Assembly (NCBI RefSeq): GCF_004792415.1
Contig: NZ_CP038853.1
Location: 124,001-188,000, forward strand
DNA: 64,000 bases
DNA from: Pantoea vagans
GTDB lineage: Bacteria > Pseudomonadota > Gammaproteobacteria > Enterobacterales > Enterobacteriaceae
Direction: 5' to 3'
The notes under the pieces are model-generated. The model was given only the letters and a program-made list of their open reading frames with translations, searched no databases and was not told the origin of the DNA. Shown one piece after another: positions 1 through 8,221 of the stretch. How positions within the stretch are numbered: the stretch's first letter is position 1; each line of letters begins with the position of its first letter. The translations under genes were made by a program, and so were the position numbers.

Positions 1-897
<897 letters not shown>

Positions 898-1337
898 AGC
901 AGACTCCGGTAAAACGGCGGCAAGGCGACGCCTTTGCCTGAAAGACGGCGACAGAGATTTTCAGGCGATCGGCGTCCGGGATAAGCGCAGTGTATACCAG
1001 CCAGTCCTGGCGTCCGTATAGAAAGACTTTTCTGCGCAGAGCCTGCGGTGAGTGCCTGTTTAAATCTGAGAAGAAACAGTCTGCAGAAGGTTTGTGCGTT
1101 GCGGCCCGCTGTTTTGCGGTTCCGGACGGGCGGATATTAACCGACCATGAACGCCAGACAACGGCTAGAGGTAAGTCAGTTTATAAATGAGGTAAAAAGG
1201 CTGGATACGGCAGATAAAGAAGGGAATCGATCAGAGAAATAAAGCAACAGGCTTAATAAAAAGAAAAGGCGTGCTGGTTAACAGCACGCCAACGCATCGT
1301 TTCGGATGCTCAGAGCCCACCATACAGACTTATTTTA
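898..1337. other. Intergenic stretch without a supported gene
   Basis: These 440 bp lie upstream of yicG and downstream of the flippase fragment. A 66-codon plus-strand frame at 990-1190 has no recognisable motif and I do not support it. The only clear element is the terminator hairpin near 1256-1290. Confidence 0.6.
1256..1290 (-). terminator. Rho-independent terminator behind the flippase fragment
   Basis: GGCGTGCTG and CAGCACGCC form a 9-bp stem. Read on the minus strand it is followed by TTTTCTTTTT. It lies just downstream of the leftward flippase-like gene. Confidence 0.75.
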
Positions 1338-1982
1338 TTATTTGTTTCTTGCACGAATTTTAGAAAAGGCTTTCAGGCTAAAATGGTATTCCGGCTGGAA
1401 CCATGAACGACCATAGTAGCAGTAAATCAGCATACGAATAGATGCCATCGCCAGGTAACCCCAGATCGCACACAATACTGAAGGTGTCAGCCAGACGGTA
1501 AATAAAGTGACGGCAAGACCGGCTAATACTGATGAGGTTTCAGCAAAAGCGATACGGGTATATTGTTTTTCGCGCTGTAATATCGCACGGTAATGCTGAC
1601 CCTGCGGGATGATAATAAACACCACTGAGACCATCTGCAGCATTAACGCCAGTTCAGGTTGACCAAACAGACTATTCAGCAGATGACTGCCCGTAAATAA
1701 CAGACCAAACACCGCGACACCCATCAACATATTACCCCAGTAGATCGTGGAGAGGTCGTTGATAGAGAGCATACAGCGGCGGATCAGCTTATTTGAGAAG
1801 CCGCGATCGGCCAGCGTATCGATAGCCAGTAAAGCTATCACGGCGATCGCCAGCAGGTTCAGTTCATTCGCCTGCAGAATCTGCGCCAGCAACGAAAGCT
1901 GCAGTACGCCGATGCCAATAATTTTGATTGAAGAGAGCAGAGACCACTTTGCGCTATTAAGACTGCTTTCACGTATTGCCAT
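1338..1982 (-). pseudogene. N-terminal half of a WzxC-type polysaccharide flippase (truncated)
   Basis: The 214-residue product starting at MAIRESSLNSAKW resembles the N-terminal half of WzxC/AmsL flippases of the MOP family, which translocate lipid-linked polysaccharide units across the inner membrane. Matching landmarks are the AKW start, D-TLADRGFSN, IYWGN, IPQGQHYRAILQRE and YYGRSWFQPEYHFSL. WzxC proteins are about 490 residues, and here the frame stops just after the HFSL stretch with a basic tail (KIRARNK). About half of the membrane helices are therefore missing. Upstream in-frame ATGs exist at 2003 and 2039, and I chose 1982 because it matches the family start. A terminator follows. 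It is probably a decayed gene; a functional short protein cannot be excluded. Confidence 0.65.
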
Positions 1983-2064
1983 AATATACTCGTTAGAGTT
2001 CATTGACTCTGTGAGAATTAAATCGTTGTGTAACAGCAATGAGAGGTTGCTGTGACACCGTTGG

Positions 2065-2331
2065 TTAGTGCATTTTTTCCGGCCGGAGTCCTGAAAACCC
2101 TTTCCAAGCTTGCCATGTTATTATGGATTCAATCAAATAGTGCCCGGATAAAAAACAGATATCCCTGGTAAATTCTCTGTTTCGTGTCATGGCGGAATCC
2201 CCTGCAGCGAATAAGAATTCCGCCAGATCACGAATAAATCCTGTTGTAGTTTTATATTCTCCTGCCAGCATCCTTGCGGCAATCTCAACGAATTCTTTTT
2301 CTGATAACAAAGGATACGCAGAGCGGTCCAT
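2065..2331 (-). CDS. Small hypothetical protein, 88 residues
   Basis: I do not recognise this protein. It starts MDRSAYPLLSEKEF and is mostly helical in appearance, with no signal peptide or membrane segment. It includes a cysteine in DICFLSGHYL and ends with a basic stretch. It lies immediately upstream of the flippase fragment on the same strand, so the two could be remnants of one transcript. The flanking DNA is A+T-rich, which suggests a recently acquired or decaying stretch. A genuine gene is likely but not certain. Confidence 0.5.
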   Translation of the reverse strand: MDRSAYPLLSEKEFVEIAARMLAGEYKTTTGFIRDLAEFLFAAGDSAMTRNREFTRDICFLSGHYLIESIITWQAWKGFSGLRPEKMH

Positions 2332-2765
2332 GACTTTTTTCCTGCTTTATCATTATGGGTATTGCTGTGTGTGGAATGATTTATACATTGTTTTATTTAA
2401 TTTAACACCATAAGAAAAGTCTGATTACGCGACCGCAGAAATAAATGGTTTCACTTCATGCATGATAAATATTAAATCTCCAGTACGAGAGTAATAAACG
2501 ATTGTTGATGATTAATGTATGTGTTTTAGCGAAATTGTTTACACAGCAGATGAAGATGCCTGAAATCAGCGGGGATAGCCTGCCTGTCAGGCACTTTTGC
2601 CAGGAATTTTCCTGGCAACAATGCTTAAGCAGGGTTGGTGATAAACGTGCAGAAGGGGCATGCAATCAGATAAACGCTTTATGCTTTATCATCGGAAGTT
2701 TTTCTGTTTTTTTTCATAAACAGCCAGTGATAAGTACAGAGAAAAAATCGAGCTAAGTCATTGAT
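2332..2765. other. A+T-rich intergenic stretch with two small hairpins
   Basis: No convincing gene is seen. Two adjacent inverted repeats are visible: TGCCTG-T-CAGGCA near 2580-2592 and TGCCAGGA-ATTT-TCCTGGCA near 2598-2618. They may be protein-binding sites or weak transcript ends. The short frames on both strands here show no motif. Confidence 0.5.
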
Positions 2766-3161
2766 TTACTGTGTCAGAAGCTGGTTAAGCTTCTCAAGAT
2801 CGTTGCTAACCCATTCAATATCCTGCTTAAATCTATCATCTGAAGTAAATGGCTGGCGGTAAACCGTTACCATTACCTCGGCACCCTGCTCGTTGGCTAT
2901 CACGCGCATCGGTACATAGATTTCCTTTCCTGAACCACTGTCAATCCAGTGATCCATTACGCCAAACGGATTATGTGGCGAGAACCGGAGCTTTACGTTT
3001 CCCTGAGGGCCTTTAGCACGCCAGCGATTGCCATCAGGTTCTAATGCACTATTCGTCAGCCCGGACGCCCACTTTGGAAAAAATTCCGGCTTCCAGATGG
3101 TTTCATAAAGATCTAACCAGTGACGCGGAATCGTCAGGCTCAGCGTGCGCGAGGAGAGCAT
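2766..3161 (-). CDS. SRPBCC (START-like) family protein
   Basis: The 131-residue protein begins RTLSLTIPRHWLDLYETIWKPEFFPKWASGL, a typical opening of small SRPBCC ligand-binding domains in which a beta strand is followed by two helices and a W-containing loop. The middle has the expected beta-sheet pattern (VKLRFSPHNPFGVMDHWID, VPMRVIANEQGAEVMVTVYR) and the C-terminus the long final helix (DIEWVSNDLEKLNQLL). These proteins bind small hydrophobic molecules in a deep cavity; the ligand here is unknown. It lies upstream of, and on the same strand as, no obvious partner, and precedes the end of the PLP enzyme gene by 136 bp. Confidence 0.65.
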   Translation of the reverse strand: MLSSRTLSLTIPRHWLDLYETIWKPEFFPKWASGLTNSALEPDGNRWRAKGPQGNVKLRFSPHNPFGVMDHWIDSGSGKEIYVPMRVIANEQGAEVMVTVYRQPFTSDDRFKQDIEWVSNDLEKLNQLLTQ

Positions 3162-3297
3162 ATAACCTCCAAAGGATAAGCTAAAAAAGCATTAAAGCAT
3201 GGGGTAAGGCTCGTTAATACGTTGTAACAGCAGAAGTGTGGTGTTGAGAGGGTTTCGTACAAACGGCAGACAACGGATGAGGCTGTCTGCCACTGAC

Positions 3298-4479
3298 TCA
3301 GATGAAATTGCCGCGTGCAGAAACTGCGTGCTCTTCGCTATGCCCACTGGCGCGACGCAGAACAAAGCCATCCGACTGCGCCATCACTGCGCAGCTGTGA
3401 TTCGGGAAGATGCGAAGCAGCGTGCCGACTTCAGGACGGCGATCCTGATAAAGCAGAAAACCATGCTCCTCAGATAACTTTGTCACCTCATACGTGTGGC
3501 CCGCTTCGTCGGCTGCAACACCAAAGCCGCTGGCATTAGTGCCGTGTGGCCCTTTATCCGAACTCAGCATTTTCGATCCGGCATCCACAATTGCGAAATG
3601 ATCGTTTACCGCTACCACACGGGTAATGACGCTCATTGCCAGTTGGTCGACGTGACTTAGCCCGAGGCGACAGGCGGTAAGGTCCAGCAGTGCATAGTTG
3701 CCAGGCCGGATTTCACTGATGCCGGGCGCAACCTCGGCTGCCAGGGCCGTAGGCGTTGAACCCACAGAGAGCGGGCAGTCTGTAAATCCCGCAGCCTGCA
3801 GTCTTGCCTGAAGCTGCTGCATCAATACGGTTTCCTGCCTGGCAACATCAACAATAGCCGCGGCATTACCGGCACCATAAGCGTGACCGGCATGCGACAC
3901 TATTCCGGCAAAGCGTATGCCTCTGTCCCGCAGCGCCTGAGCAATCAGCACGGCTTCATCACTATCAGGATTAACACCAATCCGGTGTAATCCAACATCC
4001 ACCTTAATCGCCACCGCCAGCGTGCAGTCTGGCTGTTGCTGCCACGCATCTGCAATCGCTGCCACACCCTGCAGCCTGTCCGCGATCAGGGTAAGTTTTG
4101 CCTGATGAAGCACGGCGAGACGCAGCAACTCAGCTACGCATTGTGGTTGCACAACCGGGTAGGCTAACAGCAGATCGCGAACGCCCCCCTGAATAAAGCT
4201 GATACCTTCGCTGGGTTTAGAGACCGTGACACCCTGAGCACCATATTCAAGCTGACGCTGAGCAATCCAGACGCTTTTATGTGTTTTGATATGCGGACGC
4301 AGCGCGACGCCTGCCGCACTGGCTTTGCGCTGCATATGCTGCAGGTTCTGCTCCAGCCGCTCTGCATCCACTTCAATATAGGGCGTAAGGCGGTCATCAA
4401 TCAGCGGCCTCTGCCACTGCTGTGTATCGTTGATATCCATAAGCTTATCCGGCTTTAACGAGGTAAGAGGATTCATCAT
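3298..4479 (-). CDS. D-threonine aldolase / D-serine dehydratase-like PLP enzyme (fold type III)
   Basis: The 393-residue product has the alanine-racemase-like N-terminal barrel of the D-threonine aldolase family. The stretch RPHIKTHK contains the lysine that binds pyridoxal phosphate in this family, and SVGSTPTA and GNYALLD follow in the expected order. Near the C-terminus FPNHSCAV supplies the histidine and cysteine that coordinate the divalent metal. The family cleaves D-threonine to glycine and acetaldehyde or dehydrates D-serine or D-threo-3-hydroxyaspartate; sequence alone does not settle the substrate. The gene stands alone. Starts at 4479, 4476 and 4440 are possible, and the last has a better-spaced GGAT upstream. 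Confidence 0.8.
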   Translation of the reverse strand: MMNPLTSLKPDKLMDINDTQQWQRPLIDDRLTPYIEVDAERLEQNLQHMQRKASAAGVALRPHIKTHKSVWIAQRQLEYGAQGVTVSKPSEGISFIQGGVRDLLLAYPVVQPQCVAELLRLAVLHQAKLTLIADRLQGVAAIADAWQQQPDCTLAVAIKVDVGLHRIGVNPDSDEAVLIAQALRDRGIRFAGIVSHAGHAYGAGNAAAIVDVARQETVLMQQLQARLQAAGFTDCPLSVGSTPTALAAEVAPGISEIRPGNYALLDLTACRLGLSHVDQLAMSVITRVVAVNDHFAIVDAGSKMLSSDKGPHGTNASGFGVAADEAGHTYEVTKLSEEHGFLLYQDRRPEVGTLLRIFPNHSCAVMAQSDGFVLRRASGHSEEHAVSARGNFI

Positions 4480-4622
4480 TCCTTAATTAACTTTCTGATA
4501 CCAGCCTGGTGGCCGGGGAAGAGGCGCTGACCAGCAAAATTAAAGCGGGTGTTAACCCGGGATAGAGGATGCAGCACATGGATGAACTGGAGAGGATATT
4601 TAAGCAGACGGGATTAGCAGAA

Positions 4623-4648
4623 TAAAAAAAGCAGGCGCGGTGCCTGCT
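4623..4648 (-). terminator. Terminator of lpxP
   Basis: AGCAGGC and GCCTGCT form a stem, followed on the minus strand by a run of seven T. It sits just behind the leftward lpxP stop. The remaining bases between the aldolase-like gene and lpxP hold nothing else I can support. Confidence 0.75.
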
Positions 4649-4660
4649 TTATCTGTTTAC

Positions 4661-5584
4661 TCAGACATAGAGTGATTGTTCACCCGGCGGACGGGTTTTG
4701 AATCGGCGATGCAGCCAAAGATATTGTTCTGGTGCGCGCAGAATCTGATTCTCGATCACTTTATTCATATAAGCTGCAGCAGCAGCCTCGTCCGTATGAG
4801 GATAATTTTCCAGCATCGGCTCAATGATCAGATGGTAGCCATCATTATCTGCATTACGAATCAGCATAATCGGCACCATCGCTGGCTTCGCCAGACGCGA
4901 CAGCACAAAAGTGCCGTTGGTGGTGGCCGCTTTTTCTACCGCAAACAGTGGCGCAAAGGTGCTGCCTTTCGGGCCGTAATCCTGGTCCGGCGCAAACCAG
5001 ACCGATTCACCCTGTTTCAGAGCATTAACCATGCCGCGCAGATCGCGGCGGTCGATCATCGCTTTGTTTGAGCGCATCCGGCCTTTAGTCTGCACATATT
5101 CCATTGCCTGATTGTTGTGCGGGCGATACATCGCCATCATCGGCTGACAGAGACCGCTGATGCGGCCGCCCAGCTCCAGTGACATGAAATGCACGCCAAT
5201 CAGCATCACACCGCGCTTTTCATTCTGCGCAGCGTGGAGATTATCCATACCTGACACTTTAAACAGACGTTTTACCGCACGGTCAGACCAGAACCAGGCA
5301 ATACCGGTTTCAGCCAGCGCCATGCCTAACGACGCAAAATTACCGGCAATCATATGTTCTGTTTTTTCTTCACTGATGCCAGGAAAGCAGAGCTCAATGT
5401 TACGACGGGTGATTCGCTCACGGCGCTGCAGGAAATGACGGGAAATTTTGCCGGCACCGGCACCGAGACGCATAAGAACAGGGTAGGGAAGCTGGACCAG
5501 AAGCCAGAGCACACCAAGACCAAACCAGGTAAACCAATAACGCGGATGCAGCAGCGAACTGCTAAATTTTCCGGTGTTTTTCAT
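4661..5584 (-). CDS. lpxP: Lipid A palmitoleoyltransferase LpxP (LpxL family)
   Basis: The 307-residue inner-membrane acyltransferase has an N-terminal anchor (WFTWFGLGVLWLLVQLPYPVLM) and the HX4E catalytic motif HFMSLE. Compared from memory with E. coli LpxL and LpxP it follows LpxP more closely, for example GVHFMSLELGGR, GLCQPMMAMYRPHNNQ and WFAPDQDYGPKGSTFAPLFAVE. LpxP replaces laurate by palmitoleate on Kdo2-lipid IVA at low temperature and thereby keeps the outer membrane fluid. The ATG at 5584 with GAAGG about seven bases upstream is preferred over a TTG at 5590. LpxL cannot be fully excluded, since the two are paralogues. Confidence 0.85.
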   Translation of the reverse strand: MKNTGKFSSSLLHPRYWFTWFGLGVLWLLVQLPYPVLMRLGAGAGKISRHFLQRRERITRRNIELCFPGISEEKTEHMIAGNFASLGMALAETGIAWFWSDRAVKRLFKVSGMDNLHAAQNEKRGVMLIGVHFMSLELGGRISGLCQPMMAMYRPHNNQAMEYVQTKGRMRSNKAMIDRRDLRGMVNALKQGESVWFAPDQDYGPKGSTFAPLFAVEKAATTNGTFVLSRLAKPAMVPIMLIRNADNDGYHLIIEPMLENYPHTDEAAAAAYMNKVIENQILRAPEQYLWLHRRFKTRPPGEQSLYV

Positions 5585-6006
5585 TAACAACCTTCATGAG
5601 ATAGATGGATGTATCGCATAAAGAGCACTTCCATAAGTCTCCAGGCGGTACAGCTGTACTGATTTCGACCAACACTTTATCAAAAAGTGCCTTCAAAGAA
5701 AGGGAAACTGCGGAATCTACAGGATTGACCTGTTTCATGGAACCAGCGCTTCGGGTGCGAAGAAAGGGTTCACAACAGAAAAAAGATTTTAAATTCAGAA
5801 AATTAAAAAAGACAGACCTGAAAGTGAAAACGTGACAGACAGGCACTACAGAAGAGTCCGGAAATGATTATTTATCTATCTTTACGTAATAACGAGGCCA
5901 GCCACGCCCTCAGAACACCCTGCATGCTGATGTAGAAGAAAGGTCATTACTTAGAGAATGAACAAAGCGCCATCGCTGACGCTTCATCTCAGACCTGAGT
6001 TAAGAT
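5585..6006. other. Intergenic region between lpxP and the satellite left end
   Basis: This stretch should contain the lpxP promoter and leader. Open frames on both strands (for example 5605-5835 and 5562-5846) lack motifs and overlap each other, and I do not support them. Before the satellite inserted, this DNA would have adjoined the 3' end of yicC. Confidence 0.55.
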
Positions 6007-6027
6007 CTTACTCGATATTCTGAATCT
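6007..6027. repeat. Left attachment site (att core, copy 1)
   Basis: The 21 bases from CTTACTCG to GAATCT are identical to 18435-18455. The bases on either side differ, which defines the core. This copy is the one separated from yicC by the insertion. Confidence 0.9.
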
Positions 6028-6087
6028 AAATATTTAAATAAGTTTAAGGTTTTGTTTATAATGGGATTTATCTATATTATAAAATAT

Positions 6088-6107
6088 TTGGTACACCCTA
6101 TGGTACA
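6088..6107 (+). repeat. Paired GGTACA repeat near the left end, possible integrase arm site
   Basis: TTGGTACA and ATGGTACA are spaced 12 bp apart. The same pair with the same spacing and orientation recurs at 18308-18327 near the right end. Matching repeats at both ends fit integrase or excisionase arm-type binding sites, which is inference. Confidence 0.5.
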
Positions 6108-6241
6108 AAAAAACCACGATGAATGGTGTAGTGTGTGCGAACTTCCGCCAACTAAGGGCAAAGATGGTCTTTCACCCTTAGTTGAAGCAGTATATGGGAT
6201 CACCGCCGCCGGTCATGAGACCGTGAAGCCATTCATCGTGG
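6107..6241 (-). ncRNA. Structured RNA of the DRT3 system with a CACACAC template-like tract
   Basis: On the minus strand a closing stem of 13 bp pairs the complements of 6229-6241 and 6114-6126 and is followed directly by U7 (6107-6113), so it also acts as a terminator. Inside lie a 5-bp hairpin (6210-6214 with 6219-6223, loop 4) and a longer hairpin of 10 bp (6149-6158 with 6175-6184) capped by a further 5-bp stem. Between the long hairpin and the 3' closing arm is an unpaired CACACAC (6137 down to 6131). It lies 19 bp behind the second RT stop on the same strand. As I recall from recent DRT3 work, an ACACAC tract in the ncRNA templates GT-repeat DNA made by the first RT. The 5' end is a guess; a TTGCTA-N15-GATACT promoter-like pair ends near 6251. 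Confidence 0.75.
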
Positions 6242-6250
6242 CATCGAAAA

Positions 6251-6277
6251 AGTATCCTATCAGTAGACGCTTAGCAA
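6251..6277 (-). promoter_or_regulatory. Candidate promoter for the DRT3 RNA
   Basis: Read on the minus strand, TTGCTA and GATACT are separated by 15 bp, and transcription would start about 7 bases further, close to the first base of the closing stem. The spacing is short for sigma-70. The pair lies inside the last codons and 3' flank of the second RT gene. The RNA could equally be processed from the RT message. Confidence 0.3.
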
Positions 6278-8221
6278 TTCCTTTTTCTCTAAAAACATAC
6301 GTAAATCGAAGTTATCCCATTGTACAAACCAGTATTCGCGAGCTAGTTCTTTCCAATACGTATCAATTTCTTTGTTTGACGGTTTACGGCCCAGGTGCAG
6401 CTTAACGACTTCTGAAGCTAATCCTTTCCTCTTTTTTAGTTCAATAAATGGGCAGTTTATTATATCCAACATAAGATAGAATTTTAATGAATCTATTTTA
6501 ATGTCGGTAACATTCTCAAGAATTGACTTTACATGCTTAAACATTTTATCCTTTAAGCTGTTGTAATGAGTGTCATTATCTGCATAATAAAAGAATGTTA
6601 TTATCTCAAAATAACTGAAGTTTGTTCGTGTGTCTATGTTGTATATTGAGCTTAGAAAATCCCGTGTAAGCCTATAATCTTCCCCCAGCAATTTAAGAGC
6701 TATCAGTAGATTAAGGTTTTCAAATGCTATTTTTTTTATTCTATTACCTTTTTCAATTTCTATACATCTTTCAAAATAACTATGTATCAAGTTAAAAATT
6801 AACCCCTTCAGCATGCTTGCATCGTCAGAAATCATTTTAGTTGCATTTTTGCAAATTATGTCAACGAATATGCATATTTTAATAGAGGAGTTATGGCTTG
6901 GCGATATAAAAAACAGATGAAATATTATTTCAGTCGCCACATAGAAAAAGTCGCTTATGGTTTGCTCATTTAATTTTAAAAATTCAATATTAGCCTTGCA
7001 TTTTCTGTCAATGGTAATAGCAATATTTGTTAAGCATGAAATAGTATAGCCGGCCGCTAAATTATAGTTTTCTCTTTCAAGAACAAACATAGATTTTATC
7101 TTGTTCAGATAAGAAATTACTGTGTTTCTTCTGCTATAAATTCTTTTTATCTTTTCAGGGTTCTCAGGATCGAGAAATTTACTTGTTAGCGAGTTTAGTA
7201 TTTCATTTAATTGATTGATTGTCCCGGATTTTGCTGTTGAAAAAGGTCGGAAAGTAATGCTAATTTTTTGTTTATTGATTGTAAGCTTATATTTTTTAAG
7301 CGTATCTTCTACTATATCTCTGATGTCGTTGAGGATCTTTTCATTTAACGTGAAAACAAATATGTCGTCAACATATCTTCTGATTGTATAATCTCGACCG
7401 TTAGAGTAGCCAAGTTCTTTCAATTGGTTTTCAATATCACGGTCAATATCCTGAAAAATGATCTCTGAAAAAATTCTACTTACTTCGGGACCAATTATTA
7501 TACCCGCTGTTTCATTATAATTAATAGATTGCATTAGCCTGTCAAATATTGTTCCAAACGAGTTTTTTATCTGACGGTTTTGCTTGGAGAATTCTTTGTT
7601 TTTTATTGCCCAAGTTATGCTATGAGTGTAAATGCTGTCAAAGCACTTTGCGACATCTAAGCTGCAAAATACGTCGAACTTTTTTTCTAAATTAAGGAAT
7701 TCTTCTGAGTTAAAAAATTTATAAAGGCGAGTGTATCTATTATATGAAAAATAAGATGCTAAATGTTTGTATTTTTTTTCTTCTGTGTCAGATTGAATCT
7801 CGCCTCTTGAATATTCAAGATCATTCATTTCTGTATTTTTTATATAGTATTTTGATGATATTTTCGAAGGTGACCTTAGGCTGAAATCGCTTTTTTGGCA
7901 TGTAGATATGATTAAATTAGAAAAATTCTCATAAAACTCTGCAATGCAAATCTGGCTACGCGGATGTATTAGTGATAATACTCGCGATGAATCAATGTCT
8001 TTTTTTATCTTATAGGTAAGCGGGACAGTATAATCTTCGTTAAGATTTTTTTCAAAAAGAAAAGAAAGTATGCTGTTTTCAACTTTGTTTTTATTGTGAT
8101 AAGAAATGTTATTGTAAAATCCCAAGTTTGAAAAAATTGCGGGAACCTCATAAGGCGAAGTTTCTGTAAGAATCACCCTCAGAAAATCTTTCCTTTTAAC
8201 TTGTTTAGAAGTTCTCTTCAT
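6260..8221 (-). CDS. drt3b: DRT3 reverse transcriptase b (UG8-type), 653 residues
   Basis: The reverse-transcriptase core occupies about residues 180-320. LDVAKCFDSIYTH carries the first catalytic aspartate (about residue 189), TAGIIIGPEVSRIF is motif B, and RRYVDDIFVF holds the paired aspartates (about 285-286). A helical C-terminal extension of more than 300 residues without a known motif follows. The two-gene arrangement, lengths and order match DRT type 3, where a UG3 RT is followed by a longer UG8 RT and both are needed for phage defence. In recent reports, as I recall, this second RT makes the AC-repeat strand without a nucleic-acid template. I prefer the ATG at 8221, which forms an ATGA overlap with the stop of the upstream RT and has AAGGA nine bases before it, over the ATG at 8230, which abuts the AAGGA. 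The gene is strongly A+T-rich. Confidence 0.87.
   Translation of the reverse strand: MKRTSKQVKRKDFLRVILTETSPYEVPAIFSNLGFYNNISYHNKNKVENSILSFLFEKNLNEDYTVPLTYKIKKDIDSSRVLSLIHPRSQICIAEFYENFSNLIISTCQKSDFSLRSPSKISSKYYIKNTEMNDLEYSRGEIQSDTEEKKYKHLASYFSYNRYTRLYKFFNSEEFLNLEKKFDVFCSLDVAKCFDSIYTHSITWAIKNKEFSKQNRQIKNSFGTIFDRLMQSINYNETAGIIIGPEVSRIFSEIIFQDIDRDIENQLKELGYSNGRDYTIRRYVDDIFVFTLNEKILNDIRDIVEDTLKKYKLTINKQKISITFRPFSTAKSGTINQLNEILNSLTSKFLDPENPEKIKRIYSRRNTVISYLNKIKSMFVLERENYNLAAGYTISCLTNIAITIDRKCKANIEFLKLNEQTISDFFYVATEIIFHLFFISPSHNSSIKICIFVDIICKNATKMISDDASMLKGLIFNLIHSYFERCIEIEKGNRIKKIAFENLNLLIALKLLGEDYRLTRDFLSSIYNIDTRTNFSYFEIITFFYYADNDTHYNSLKDKMFKHVKSILENVTDIKIDSLKFYLMLDIINCPFIELKKRKGLASEVVKLHLGRKPSNKEIDTYWKELAREYWFVQWDNFDLRMFLEKKELLSVY

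Noticed and set aside
990..1190. 66-codon frame between yicG and the flippase fragment
   Set aside because: No ribosome site or motif, basic and cysteine-rich composition typical of a chance frame.
2456..2756. Overlapping short frames on both strands
   Set aside because: They read through two hairpins in opposite directions and have no supporting start or motif.
5562..5846. Frames on both strands upstream of lpxP
   Set aside because: They mirror each other and overlap the expected lpxP promoter region.
6052..6405. 117-codon plus-strand frame across the left satellite end
   Set aside because: It overlaps the structured RNA and the end of the second RT on the opposite strand and shows no motif; its codons are explained by the RNA stems.
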